A stretch of 64,000 nucleotides of DNA. It comes from Clostridia bacterium (lineage in GTDB: Bacteria; Bacillota; Clostridia; Oscillospirales; Acutalibacteraceae). The position numbers and the translations under genes are program-made. The stretch lies in contig JAKSQM010000002.1 in assembly GCA_024404115.1 (NCBI GenBank), forward strand, positions 1 through 64,000. The letters are read 5' to 3'. The notes beneath the pieces are model-generated. The model saw nothing but the letters and a program-made list of their open reading frames with translations. It made no database searches and was not told the origin of the DNA. Of this stretch, positions 53,421 to 62,611 are shown piece by piece (within the stretch, counting starts at the first letter, position 1; each line of letters starts with the position of its first letter).

Positions 53421-53493
53421 TAGGTTTTGCTCCTTTAAAATTGCAGGGCACCGATTTGGTGCCCCGTGTTGATATTAAAATTCCTGTGATTTA

Positions 53494-54267
53494 TTAGCCG
53501 AGGTATTCTGCAAGAATCTTGTCATATGTTCCGTTAGCCTTGATGTTTGCAAGACCCTTGTTGAACATATCAACGAGCTCCTGATTGTTTGCATCAAAGA
53601 TTGCGAAGCCGTAGCCTGAACCCTCGTTAGCTGTGTTGTCAAGAATTTTAAGTGCAAGGTTACCAGTTTTGATAGATGCCTTCATAACAGGTGTATCTTC
53701 AAAGCAAGCAACCTCCTGACCACCGAGAACTGCCTGATACATTGTGTCAGAATCCTCATATGTTGTGATTTCAAAGCCATATTTCTCTTTAAGGCTCTCT
53801 GCATATTCAGCACCCTGAGTGTTTCTCTTAACAGCAACCTTTAAGCCCTTGAGGTCTTCAAAGCCTTTGATTGTTGAATCAGCAGCAACAGTCATTGTCT
53901 GTGTGCAGGTGTAGTAGCTGTCTGAGAAAATCCAGCCATCTTTCTGACGCTTTTCTGTGATAGATGCGCCAGCGATCATACCGTCAGCCTGACCAGCGTT
54001 GCAAGCTGCGATTGAAGCGTCCCAGCCTAAGCTCTTAAGCTCATACTTGAAGCCCTGATCTTCTGCGATAGCAGCGAGGAGGTCAACATCAATACCAACA
54101 AACTCACCTTTAGCATTTGTGTACTCAAAGGGATTGAATGCTGTATCAGTGCCAACAACCCAAACTTTTTCTGTTTCTTTGTTGTCATCTTTCTTACCGG
54201 CAGCACAGCCTGCGAAAAGGCATACTGTCATAGCAAGGCACAACATAATTGCGATTACTTTTTTCAT
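53494..54267 (-). CDS. Polar amino acid ABC transporter, substrate-binding lipoprotein
   Basis: 257 residues. Lipoprotein signal (MKKVIAIMLCLAMTVCLFAG) with lipobox Cys21 (LFAGC), then the SBP_bac_3 fold: VVGTDTAFNPFEYTNAKGEF, DVDLLAAIAEDQGF, and ASITEKRQKDGWIFSDSYY. I chose ATG 54267 over an ATG nine bases upstream since AAAGGATATG fits either. First gene of the transporter operon behind a strong promoter; 73 bases separate it from glnP. Confidence 0.94.
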   Translation of the reverse strand: MKKVIAIMLCLAMTVCLFAGCAAGKKDDNKETEKVWVVGTDTAFNPFEYTNAKGEFVGIDVDLLAAIAEDQGFKYELKSLGWDASIAACNAGQADGMIAGASITEKRQKDGWIFSDSYYTCTQTMTVAADSTIKGFEDLKGLKVAVKRNTQGAEYAESLKEKYGFEITTYEDSDTMYQAVLGGQEVACFEDTPVMKASIKTGNLALKILDNTANEGSGYGFAIFDANNQELVDMFNKGLANIKANGTYDKILAEYLG

Positions 54268-54319
54268 TGAAATCATATCCTTTCATAAATTGTTATAGAG
54301 ATATTCTCCATAGGGTTTA

Positions 54320-54348
54320 ATTATAAATTAAAGTATTTCATTAGTCAA
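54320..54348 (-). promoter_or_regulatory. Promoter of the amino-acid transporter operon
   Basis: On the minus strand TTGACT (54348-54343), 17-base spacer, TATAAT (54325-54320). Confidence 0.8.
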
Positions 54349-54445
54349 GTATTTATTGCTATTTTTAGTATATATTGTATAATGAAAATGCGTAAAAGGG
54401 TTGTTGAAATTATAAGATGAAAGCAACATTATTTAATAAAAGAAA

Positions 54446-54487
54446 AAAGATGATTATGAAAGCCGAAACTGTCGTAATCATCTTTTG
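54446..54487 (-). terminator. Terminator after the GH109-like gene
   Basis: Stem AAAGATGATTA/TAATCATCTTT with an 18-base loop; U-rich tail on the minus strand just after the stop at 54498. Confidence 0.75.
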
Positions 54488-54497
54488 AAATTATATG

Positions 54498-55748
54498 TTA
54501 TTTCTTTTCAAAGAATTCGTGGCAAACATCCCAAAGGCAGAATTTACCTCTGCGGAAAGGCTTGCGGTCAATCCATTTGCCGTTTGTGAAATCTGGAATC
54601 GGAACAGGCATACCGCCCATTGCAGCAGACTGCTCTGAAAGAACTGTTACTGCCATCCATGCGGCTGTGTCATAAACATCAATGGGAGGCTCACCGTCAT
54701 TGATAACTGCGTCAACATATGCACTGAGAACAAGGAAGTCCATGCCGCCGTGTCCGCCTGCGTGAGCTTCAACATCGGTGTACTGCTTCCAGAGAGGGTG
54801 CATATATTTTGTGCTGTAGTTGTCAAAATCCTCTGCTTCGTGCTTCTTTGGTGAAAGCTCATCACTGTAGAAAAGGTCATCACCGGGTGTTTCCTGATAA
54901 ATTGCCTTTGTGCCCTGAACAACATAATCACGGCAATAGGGGCGGGGGAGTGAGCAATCGTGATGAAGCGTAATTGTTTCGCCGTTTGCACATTTAATCA
55001 TTGTGGTTGTAACATCGCCCTGATTGAAGTCTGTGCCGTAAAGGTAGTAATCCTCGCCTTTTTCTTTCTTAATCCACTCATTAAGTCCCTTAGACTTGCT
55101 GGTGATTGATGAAAGTGTAAGCATACGGTTGCCACGGTTGATGTTAATAAGCTTGCAGATGGGACCCAACTGATGTGTGGGGTAAAGCTCGCCGTTGCGG
55201 TTGATGAAATTTTTAAGTCTGCCGTGTCTGTTTTCTTTACCAAGGCAGATTTCATCACGCAGGTCGTGTCTGTAGCCGCCCTCAAGGTGAACAATTTCAC
55301 CGAAAAGACCCTGCTTAACCATATTGTAAATTGTCATCTCATTCTTGTCGTAGCAGCAGTTTTCAAGAAGCATGCAGATTTTGCCTGTTTCTTCGCTTGT
55401 TCTTACCATCTGCCAGCATTCTTCAATAGAAGCGGCACCGCCAACCTCCATTGCGGCATGCTTGCCAGCTTTCATAGCTGCAACAGCAATTTCAGCGTGA
55501 GTTATCCAAGTTGTGCAGATAACAACAGCCTTGATGTCATCTCTTTTAAGAAGCTCTTTGTAGTCAAGATAAACGGTTGCATCATTGCCAGCCTTTTCTT
55601 TAACGATTTCCTGACCACGCATAGCTCTGTCTTCATAAAGGTCGCAGACAGCAACAACATTAACGCCGTCAACACTGAGAAGCTCGTTGAGCATACCTTG
55701 TCCTCTGCCACCTAAACCTATAAATCCAAAATTAGTTTTTTCTGTCAT
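54498..55748 (-). CDS. Gfo/Idh/MocA protein resembling GH109 alpha-N-acetylgalactosaminidase
   Basis: 416 residues. NAD site FGFIGLGGRGQGMLNELL, then the GH109-like blocks LENCCYDKNEMTIYNMVKQG, GGYRHDLRDE, GELYPTHQLGPICKLININR and a late GGHGGMDFLVLSAYVDAV. GH109 enzymes use NAD as a redox cofactor to hydrolyse alpha-GalNAc (for example blood group A or mucin). No signal peptide is visible. Related non-glycosidase oxidoreductases share much of this pattern, so activity is probable but unproven. Single gene. Confidence 0.8.
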   Translation of the reverse strand: MTEKTNFGFIGLGGRGQGMLNELLSVDGVNVVAVCDLYEDRAMRGQEIVKEKAGNDATVYLDYKELLKRDDIKAVVICTTWITHAEIAVAAMKAGKHAAMEVGGAASIEECWQMVRTSEETGKICMLLENCCYDKNEMTIYNMVKQGLFGEIVHLEGGYRHDLRDEICLGKENRHGRLKNFINRNGELYPTHQLGPICKLININRGNRMLTLSSITSKSKGLNEWIKKEKGEDYYLYGTDFNQGDVTTTMIKCANGETITLHHDCSLPRPYCRDYVVQGTKAIYQETPGDDLFYSDELSPKKHEAEDFDNYSTKYMHPLWKQYTDVEAHAGGHGGMDFLVLSAYVDAVINDGEPPIDVYDTAAWMAVTVLSEQSAAMGGMPVPIPDFTNGKWIDRKPFRRGKFCLWDVCHEFFEKK

Positions 55749-56027
55749 AATATCATCCTCCGAATGAACTTATACAATAAACATACCATTTTTTTCGATT
55801 TTATTCAACAATAATTTGCAAAATAATCATTATTTTTTTGAAATTTATTGCATAAGCCTTTCTTTAATATATTTAAAAATCTGAAAAATGTTAAAATTAT
55901 AACAATTTAATAATAAATGGTTGATTATTAACAACTCTTTATTCATTATCACAATACATATCTTCTTGAAAAATTGCACATAAAGTGGTATAATGTCTAA
56001 TCCAATCTACAATAAAGGAGCTATCCT
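55749..56027. other. AT-rich divergent intergenic region
   Basis: Very AT-rich stretch between the divergent GH109-like and metallophosphatase genes. Apart from the promoter at 55966-55994 and a weak minus-strand TTGAAT/TATGTT pair near 55780-55810, I see no gene or repeat. Confidence 0.5.
55966..55994 (+). promoter_or_regulatory. Promoter of the metallophosphatase cassette
   Basis: TTGAAA (55966-55971), 17-base spacer, TATAAT (55989-55994), followed by AAAGGAG before ATG 56028. Confidence 0.8.
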
Positions 56028-57350
56028 ATGTTTTCTCTTGTAAACTTTGCACGCACCTTGCTTGCAAAAATTATCGCATTGCTTTACACAATCGTTTCTG
56101 TTCTTTTTAACGGAATGGCTGTTAAAACTGAGCTTCCAAAATGCCCCGATGATTTCACGCCAGTTGTCCGCTTTGCAGTGTGCAGTGATGTTCACCTTAA
56201 CGGCAACCCTAATCAGGTGGAGGCAGAACGCTTAAAGAAGCTTTTTGACACTGTTTATGCTTATTCTGAAACACAGGAATACAAAAGTTTTGATGCCATT
56301 GCCTTTGCTGGTGATATTGCCACATCAGGTAATCCTGCGGAATATGACGAGCTTAACGATATTCTTAATGAAAAGGTTAGAGAAGGCACAAAGGTGCTGA
56401 CCTGCCTTGGCAATCATGAATTTATCGCATACAGAGATTATGACGCATCTATCGGCACAAGAGTTTTTGAAGAAAAAATGCAGAGAAAAGACTGTGAACA
56501 CGCAGTTATCAACGGCTATCATTTCATTATTTCTTCTTATGATGAAGACGGTCATTCATTTATTAAAAAATCACAGTGGATAAACAGTGAAATTAAAAAA
56601 GCTGTTAAGGACACAGGGGACAAGCCTGTATTCGTTTTCCAGCATCCTGCACCGTTTGCAACAATTTACGGCAGTGTTATCTGGGGCGACCCAATTGTTC
56701 CGCTTGTTTATATGAATTATCCGCAGGTTGTTGATTTCTCAGGTCATTCACATTATCCAATCAATGACCCACGCTCAATCTGGCAGGGTGGATACACTGC
56801 TCTTGGCTGTGGCACTCTCAGCTCTTATGAAACAGAGCTTGACGGCTTCAGCGGCAATTTCCCTTATAACTGCGACGAAGCGGCTCAGTTTTATATTGTT
56901 GAGGCGGATAAAGACGGCAATGTTCACATTCTGCCCTATGACCTTATAACAGAGCAGTTTTTCAGTAACGATTATTATTTAACTGACCTTGCAAACAGAA
57001 ATTATGAATATACATATGAGAAGATGAAGCTGAGAGATGAAAGCCCCGTATTCAGTAAGGATACCGCTGTTTCTACATACAAAAATGAAGCAGGGGAGAC
57101 AATCCTTAAATTTGACGGCGCAAAAGACAATTTCATCGTTGAAAGCTACAAAGTCAGCGTAACAAAAGGATTAAAGCTTGTTGCAAGAGATAATTTCACA
57201 AGTAAATACCTTTATCTGTTTATGGAAGATAATTATGAAGTGAATCTTGGAGTGCTTGAAGAGGGCACAAAATACACCGCAGAAATAACCGCACTCAACG
57301 CATTTGCAGAAACATCGAAACCTTTCATTTATTCATTTGTGGCAGAATAA
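56028..57350 (+). CDS. Membrane-anchored calcineurin-like metallophosphatase
   Basis: 440 residues. An N-terminal hydrophobic segment (FARTLLAKIIALLYTIVSVL) suggests an anchor or signal. Metal motifs: FAVCSDVHLNG, AFAGDIATSG, CLGNHEFIAY, and a late FSGHSHYP. The C-terminal 90 residues look like a fibronectin-III-type beta domain. It is likely extracellular; its phosphoester substrate is unknown. A related enzyme lies two genes downstream. Confidence 0.87.
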   Translation: MFSLVNFARTLLAKIIALLYTIVSVLFNGMAVKTELPKCPDDFTPVVRFAVCSDVHLNGNPNQVEAERLKKLFDTVYAYSETQEYKSFDAIAFAGDIATSGNPAEYDELNDILNEKVREGTKVLTCLGNHEFIAYRDYDASIGTRVFEEKMQRKDCEHAVINGYHFIISSYDEDGHSFIKKSQWINSEIKKAVKDTGDKPVFVFQHPAPFATIYGSVIWGDPIVPLVYMNYPQVVDFSGHSHYPINDPRSIWQGGYTALGCGTLSSYETELDGFSGNFPYNCDEAAQFYIVEADKDGNVHILPYDLITEQFFSNDYYLTDLANRNYEYTYEKMKLRDESPVFSKDTAVSTYKNEAGETILKFDGAKDNFIVESYKVSVTKGLKLVARDNFTSKYLYLFMEDNYEVNLGVLEEGTKYTAEITALNAFAETSKPFIYSFVAE

Positions 57351-57463
57351 TCAATATAATTCTGTTGACAAAATGTGTCTTTTCACATTATAATATTATT
57401 GCTTTTAAAACCCGTTTGCCCCAAAAAGCGAGCGGGATTTTTTTAAATGAAAGGAGATTTTTT

Positions 57464-58015
57464 ATGAAAAAAATAGCAATTATTCTTGCAGTTTTGATGC
57501 TGGTTTTACTTGGTGGATGCGGTAAAAAGCCATCTGTTCCAGAGAAAGAAAACGCAACATCACAGTCAACAAGTGAAGAATCAACACAGGCAAAAACAGA
57601 GCCCGAAGAAACAACAGGGGCAACAGAAGCTACACCCGAACCTGTTCCCGAAATTGAAGATTTAGGCAACCGTGCCCTTGGCACTGCACCAACATTCGGT
57701 GAGGACAGCGAGTATGCAGGACATTTCATTTTCAGAGCCGATCAGGATATTAAAAACTTCAAATTCTTCAAGGTAGATATGTTCTTTGACGGAGATAAAA
57801 ACATACTTACAGGCTCAATGGAAAAGGAATACGGCTCACTTAAAGCTATCAGAGCAGGCGAAGAGGTTCTCATTATGGGCGACACAGGCGAAACATTGCC
57901 TTTCCTTGCTGTTTCATATGAATCTGAAAGCGGTCAGAAGTATTATTATGCAATCGAAATCAGTGGTGAGGACGGACATCCGTTGCTCACACCATTCACT
58001 TTCTCAGTTGGTTAA
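57464..58015 (+). CDS. Small lipoprotein with Ser/Thr/Glu linker
   Basis: 183 residues. Signal MKKIAIILAVLMLVLLGGCG with lipobox Cys19, then a low-complexity linker rich in Glu, Thr and Ser (residues 25-60) and a compact beta-rich domain (HFIFRADQDIKNFKFFKVDM onward). No family recognised. GAAAGGAG precedes ATG 57464. Between two metallophosphatase genes. Confidence 0.8.
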   Translation: MKKIAIILAVLMLVLLGGCGKKPSVPEKENATSQSTSEESTQAKTEPEETTGATEATPEPVPEIEDLGNRALGTAPTFGEDSEYAGHFIFRADQDIKNFKFFKVDMFFDGDKNILTGSMEKEYGSLKAIRAGEEVLIMGDTGETLPFLAVSYESESGQKYYYAIEISGEDGHPLLTPFTFSVG

Positions 58016-58033
58016 TTTAAAAGTGTGATAATT

Positions 58034-59263
58034 ATGAAAAATAAAGTTAAAAAAACAGGAAAACAAAAATTCAAAAAATTCTTAAAAATATTTATTTCAA
58101 TTATTGCTGTGCTTGCAATAATCATCTGCGTTGCAGGCTCAATTGCTTACGCAGGGTATAAGAAAAATATGGAATTTGTCAGCGAAAAAATCGAAAAAGT
58201 TAATTACGAAAATCAGCTTGTGCCAAGTGTTGATAAAGACGGCAATTTTGAATTTGTAACTGACAGAGATTTCAGAATTATGGATATGACAGATGTTCAT
58301 ATCGGCACAGGCTTTATGAGCATAAAAAAAGACAACATGGCGCTTAACGCTGTTGCTGCAATGGTTGCAGCTGAAAAGCCGGACCTTGTTGTTTTGACAG
58401 GTGATACGCTGTTCTCGTTCCCTCATGTTGCAGGCACAATAGACAACAAAACATCTGCAACGCTTGTGGCTGAATTTATGGAAAAGTTAGGCGTTTACTG
58501 GTGCTTGGTTTATGGCAATCACGACACAGAGGATTTCTCACTTTTTAACCGTGAAGAAATATCTGCACTCTATGAAAACCGTGAAAGATATCCGCACTGC
58601 CTTTTCTCAACTGGAACGGACAGCGCAGACGGATGCGGAAATTATGTTATAAATGTAAAAAATTCCCTTGGTAAAATCACACAGAGCCTTTTTATGCTTG
58701 ACTCACATTCATACATACCAGAGGATTTTTGGGGATTTATGTCAAAGTATGACTGCGTTCATAAAAATCAGATTGAATGGTATCAGAACGAACTTAAATC
58801 TTTCACACAGCAGAATGGCGGCGAAACACCAAAATCACTTGTGTTTATACACATTCCGCCTGTTGAAATGAGAGATGCTTTGGACGAATACGAAAAGAAC
58901 GGCAATAAAGACACTACGGATGTTAAATACATCTGGGGCGAAAAGAGAGAAAATGTATGCTCTGGTGAGCAGAACGAGGGGCTTGTTGACGCTTGCCTTA
59001 ATTCAAAATCAACACAGGCAATTTTCTTTGGTCATGACCACATAAATAATATTGAGATTGATTATAAAGGCATCCGCCTTTGCTATGGCAACTCAATTGA
59101 TTACCTTGCATATTCGGGCATTGATAAGCAGGGCGTTCAGCGTGGGTGCAAAATAATCTCTGTTTCGCCAGACGGAAGCTTTGACATCAGCCGTGAAAAC
59201 TATTATCAGGATAAATATGTGCCCGTTGTTGCCAAAGAAGCCGTTACAATGGAAGCAAAATAA
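58034..59263 (+). CDS. Second membrane-anchored calcineurin-like metallophosphatase
   Basis: 409 residues. A basic N-terminus and a membrane helix (IFISIIAVLAIIICVAGSIA) are followed by the catalytic motifs DMTDVHIGTG, VVLTGDTLF, VYGNHDTED, and GHDHINNIE. It resembles purple-acid-type or cyclic-nucleotide phosphodiesterases more than the first enzyme at 56028. Start ATG 58034 lacks a strong ribosome site and is 18 bases from the lipoprotein stop, so coupled translation is possible. Confidence 0.86.
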   Translation: MKNKVKKTGKQKFKKFLKIFISIIAVLAIIICVAGSIAYAGYKKNMEFVSEKIEKVNYENQLVPSVDKDGNFEFVTDRDFRIMDMTDVHIGTGFMSIKKDNMALNAVAAMVAAEKPDLVVLTGDTLFSFPHVAGTIDNKTSATLVAEFMEKLGVYWCLVYGNHDTEDFSLFNREEISALYENRERYPHCLFSTGTDSADGCGNYVINVKNSLGKITQSLFMLDSHSYIPEDFWGFMSKYDCVHKNQIEWYQNELKSFTQQNGGETPKSLVFIHIPPVEMRDALDEYEKNGNKDTTDVKYIWGEKRENVCSGEQNEGLVDACLNSKSTQAIFFGHDHINNIEIDYKGIRLCYGNSIDYLAYSGIDKQGVQRGCKIISVSPDGSFDISRENYYQDKYVPVVAKEAVTMEAK

Positions 59264-59342
59264 ACAGAAATGATGCGATTTGGTTATTTTAATCAGCTTG
59301 TCTGCATATACTTTACAAAAACCAAAAGGGGAGTAGCAGACG

Positions 59343-59969
59343 GTGAAAGCATCAACGTTTAATCTTCATTCAATTCATCAAAAAACAAAAACAATTTCAT
59401 CAAACCGTCAGATAATTATTCTTGTGGCATTATTCTTTGCGGGATTGATTTTCGGCTCGTTTTCTGTTAAATCAGAAAGCTCGTTTGTAGCCGAAAAGTT
59501 AGTTCCGTTTTATATGAATTATGTTCGTGCAAAAAGCACAGAATCAAGTCTGGCGGTGTTTTTTTCTTCACTATTGATGTATTCAACGGTGATAATTTTT
59601 GCTTATTTTATTGGTCTTTGTGCTGTGGGAATACCGTTTGTTGCGCTGATTCCACTTTGCACAGGTGTGTTTATCGGCTCTGTTTCGGGGCATATTTACG
59701 GAACATATATGTTGCGTGGTCTTGGCTATTGTGGGATTATCATTTTTCCGTCAGCGGTCATTGCCATATCTGCAATAATTTTTGCCAGCAAAGAAAGTAT
59801 GCTGATGTCAAGAAATATGCTGAATCTGCTATCTCAACGGCACAATCAGCAATACGAAGATTTTAAAAGCTACTCAATCCGCTTTGCAATTTATATAGCG
59901 ATTTCTTGCGGTGCGGCGCTGATTGACACAGTGATGACCCATTTATTCATCGGTCTTTTCAACTTTTAA
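59343..59969 (+). CDS. spoIIM: Stage II sporulation protein M
   Basis: 208 residues, five or six membrane helices. Features of SpoIIM: LFFAGLIFGSFSVKSESSFV near the N-terminus and a helical core. SpoIIM scaffolds SpoIID and SpoIIP at the engulfing membrane. The start is GTG 59343 behind AGGGGAG. Its 3' end overlaps the xerD-like gene tail-to-tail by 27 bases; Bacillus subtilis also has spoIIM beside the xerD gene ripX, which supports both calls. Confidence 0.85.
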   Translation: MKASTFNLHSIHQKTKTISSNRQIIILVALFFAGLIFGSFSVKSESSFVAEKLVPFYMNYVRAKSTESSLAVFFSSLLMYSTVIIFAYFIGLCAVGIPFVALIPLCTGVFIGSVSGHIYGTYMLRGLGYCGIIIFPSAVIAISAIIFASKESMLMSRNMLNLLSQRHNQQYEDFKSYSIRFAIYIAISCGAALIDTVMTHLFIGLFNF

Positions 59970-60932
59970 ATTGTTGAGCGGACTTTTATCAACAGCGTTT
60001 TTAATTTGCTCGTTCACAACATGGGTGTAAATCTCTGTTGTGGCAAGGCTCTCATGACCTAAAAGCTCTTTGAGAACCATAACATCTGTGTCAGCGTGCT
60101 GATAAAGAAGCGTTGCGGCTGTGTGCCTTAATTTGTGGGTGGAATATCCCTGACCGCCAAGACCGACTTTTTCTAAAAGAGTTGTAACAATATGCTGCAC
60201 TGTTTTGGGGCTGATTCGCTGGTGATGACTGCTTAAAAACAGTGCATTTTTATCCTTTGCTTTGATGCCCTCCACAGGGCGAACCTTCATATAATTTTCA
60301 TAGGCAGAAATGCACGCATCGTTAAGGTAAACAATCCTCTCTTTGTTGCCTTTGCCTGTAACTTTCATTGAGCGGTCAGAGCGCACATCGTTATAATTTA
60401 AAGAAACAAGCTCGGAAAGACGCAATCCGCAATTGAGAAAAAATGTGATAATGCAGTAATCACGCTCTTTATTTTTGCCGTCAATGTGATCTAAAAGGTT
60501 AACGCTTTCTTCTAATGTCAGATACTTAGGCAGCGACCTTTTGTGCTTCGGTCTTTCAAGATTTTCCATAGGATTCATTTCAAGATAGCCGTGAGCTGTC
60601 AGCCATTTATAAAATGAACTGATAGAAGAAAATTTGCGAAGTCTTGTATTTTCGCTGTTATTTTTTTCGTTTCTACAAAAGTTAATATAATCATAAACAT
60701 CGTTTGCATTTGCGTTAAAAATCAGCTCTTCACGAATTTTTTTTACATCTATTTCTGAGAACGGAATATCGCTTCCAGCAGAGCCGCTTTCCTGCATTAA
60801 AAATCGCAAAAAGCTCCTTAAATCTGAGCCGTATTCAAGAACGGTCAACTGCGATTTGTGAAGCACAACCGATTGATGCGTTAAGTATTGCTGAACAACC
60901 TTTGGCAGCTCCTGTAATTCTTCTTTTCTCAT
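59943..60932 (-). CDS. xerD: XerD-like tyrosine recombinase
   Basis: 329 residues with the N-terminal SAM-like core-binding domain and the catalytic domain. Catalytic residues: Arg in NCGLRLSELVSLNYND, Lys in VTGKGNKERIVYL, HxxR in THKLRHTAATLLY, His in LLGHESLATTEIYTH, and the Tyr nucleophile in EIYTH. XerD resolves chromosome dimers with XerC. About 30 residues longer than typical Xer; position by spoIIM suggests the chromosomal enzyme rather than a phage integrase. Confidence 0.85.
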   Translation of the reverse strand: MRKEELQELPKVVQQYLTHQSVVLHKSQLTVLEYGSDLRSFLRFLMQESGSAGSDIPFSEIDVKKIREELIFNANANDVYDYINFCRNEKNNSENTRLRKFSSISSFYKWLTAHGYLEMNPMENLERPKHKRSLPKYLTLEESVNLLDHIDGKNKERDYCIITFFLNCGLRLSELVSLNYNDVRSDRSMKVTGKGNKERIVYLNDACISAYENYMKVRPVEGIKAKDKNALFLSSHHQRISPKTVQHIVTTLLEKVGLGGQGYSTHKLRHTAATLLYQHADTDVMVLKELLGHESLATTEIYTHVVNEQIKNAVDKSPLNNLKVEKTDE

Positions 60933-60994
60933 ATAATCACCTGCAAATCAAATTACAACTACATTATATTATACAAAATCAAAAGAATCAAGAA

Positions 60995-61025
60995 AAAATC
61001 CGAGCCAAAAGGTTCGGATTTTCGC
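60995..61025 (-). terminator. Terminator after the amide-hydrolase lipoprotein
   Basis: Stem AAAATCCGAGCC/GGTTCGGATTTT (one G-T pair) with loop AAAA, U-rich on the minus strand. Confidence 0.85.
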
Positions 61026-61028
61026 CAT

Positions 61029-62489
61029 TTACCACTGATATTCCATAACAACGTCGGGTCTTTCCCAAAATTTCACAGTGAGTCTTTTTTTTGTGCAGTT
61101 GACAGTTATGCTCAGCGCCGTTGTCCATATATTGCTGTCATCTCTCAACGGCTTTTCTTTGCCAAGATAATATAATTTCAACTTTTCAGTTATTCCGCTT
61201 TCGTCATAGTATTTCAGTAGTCCCTTTTGCAAATCCTCAAAGTTTTCGTCTGTCTGCACCCACACAAGGTCGCACCTGTGAAGATATTCCATATATTTAT
61301 CGTAGCCGTCTTTGTTCTCAATTGAGTACATCCCAGCGTTGTAATCATCATAGCATTTTTTGTATTCACGCACCTGAATTGCTTCCTCGGTTTTATCGTC
61401 TATGTCAATATATTTCCCCTCGCTGTTTACGGGGATTTTAAAAACATTATCGCTTCTCCAATCAAGAGATTCGTTTATGTGGTCTTCATCATTGCAAAAA
61501 TGAATATGCCCCTTATCATCTCTGAAAGCATAGGGAATATTTAGAATTTCATTTCGCCACATAATCTCTTCCATTAAATCTGCCATTTGTGCGTCATTCT
61601 GGATTTTGTCAATTCGCTCCAAGCCAAACTGCAATCTGCCATAGCCCGATTGATTTCTTGATGTGCTGTTAAATTCGGGGTAAATATAATAATTTCCCTG
61701 TCCGTGCTGATAGGGGAGGTACTTCACTTCCTCGTTGGCAATTTCAACAAGTCCGTATTCTCCCTTTGCATCACCAATCATCATGCAAAGATTCCACCCA
61801 GATGCCACAGTTTCATCAATCAGCGTGTAAATATCAAGAGAATTCCTCATAAATTCCACCGCTTCATCAACAGTTGCGCAGTTAGAGGCAACAACAAACG
61901 GTAGACTTATTGAGCAGAGCCTTGTTTCAGCATCGGGATTAGTGCCCATACAGACAAACTGCTTTTCGTAGCCACGCATATTATATTCAATATAAAGCCC
62001 CTCGCTGTTCATTGAATCAGATGCAAGCACGGGCAGGGCATTGTAATATTCATCTTCAATTTTGCCTGCTTTCAATAAATCCTGATATTTAACGCTCTTT
62101 GTGAACATTTCGTCATATGTAAAATTCAGCGTTTCGTATTTGCCATATTTCACATGGGTGATATAGCAGGGGAATTGTGAAACGGTCAAATCAAGGTTTC
62201 TGCCAATAATCACATCACCCGATTTCGTTTTTGTTGCCAGTGCAGAGCATCCGATATTTTTTGAAATATCATATCGCTTGTTGGCATATTCCAAAGCTTT
62301 GTCAAAGTCAAAGCTTTCGTGGCTGTCGCAATCAATAACAAAGTTTCCTAAATCGGTGAAGTTATCGTATTTCACATTTGCAACACTCCACTTGTATGTT
62401 GCGCCGCTTTTTATTTTAAAAAAACTACAACCCTGCAAAAGAAATGAAATGCAAACCACAAAGCATATCAGACAAACAACTTTTTTCAT
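61029..62489 (-). CDS. Lipoprotein of the choloylglycine/penicillin-acyltransferase (Ntn hydrolase) type
   Basis: 486 residues. Lipoprotein signal with lipobox LLQGC (Cys21). The Ntn-hydrolase-like block NIGCSALATKTKSGDVIIGR continues NLD and places a candidate nucleophile at Cys81, with downstream VIDETVASGWNLCMMIGDAK and EYNMRGYEKQ typical of this C45/linear-amide hydrolase group. These cleave amide bonds of bile salts, penicillins or lipid amides. Start 62489 is preceded by GGAGT; an upstream in-frame start has none. Single gene with its own terminator. Confidence 0.78.
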   Translation of the reverse strand: MKKVVCLICFVVCISFLLQGCSFFKIKSGATYKWSVANVKYDNFTDLGNFVIDCDSHESFDFDKALEYANKRYDISKNIGCSALATKTKSGDVIIGRNLDLTVSQFPCYITHVKYGKYETLNFTYDEMFTKSVKYQDLLKAGKIEDEYYNALPVLASDSMNSEGLYIEYNMRGYEKQFVCMGTNPDAETRLCSISLPFVVASNCATVDEAVEFMRNSLDIYTLIDETVASGWNLCMMIGDAKGEYGLVEIANEEVKYLPYQHGQGNYYIYPEFNSTSRNQSGYGRLQFGLERIDKIQNDAQMADLMEEIMWRNEILNIPYAFRDDKGHIHFCNDEDHINESLDWRSDNVFKIPVNSEGKYIDIDDKTEEAIQVREYKKCYDDYNAGMYSIENKDGYDKYMEYLHRCDLVWVQTDENFEDLQKGLLKYYDESGITEKLKLYYLGKEKPLRDDSNIWTTALSITVNCTKKRLTVKFWERPDVVMEYQW

Positions 62490-62559
62490 AAATAAACTCC
62501 TATCTAAATTGTGCCTGCTAAATTTATAATAAAAAAGTATGTTGGATATGCTTATTTTA

Positions 62560-62602
62560 AAAAAGAAAAACCATCGAATCATACGAAACGATGGTTTTAA
62601 AT
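62560..62602 (-). terminator. Terminator after the 58-residue peptide gene
   Basis: Stem AAAACCATCG/CGATGGTTTT with T-run (TTTTTCTTTTTT) on the minus strand. Confidence 0.85.
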
Positions 62603-62611
62603 CAAAGGATT

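Noticed and set aside
55173-55715. 180-codon plus-strand frame opposite the GH109-like gene
   Set aside because: Antisense shadow; no ribosome site and no family resemblance.
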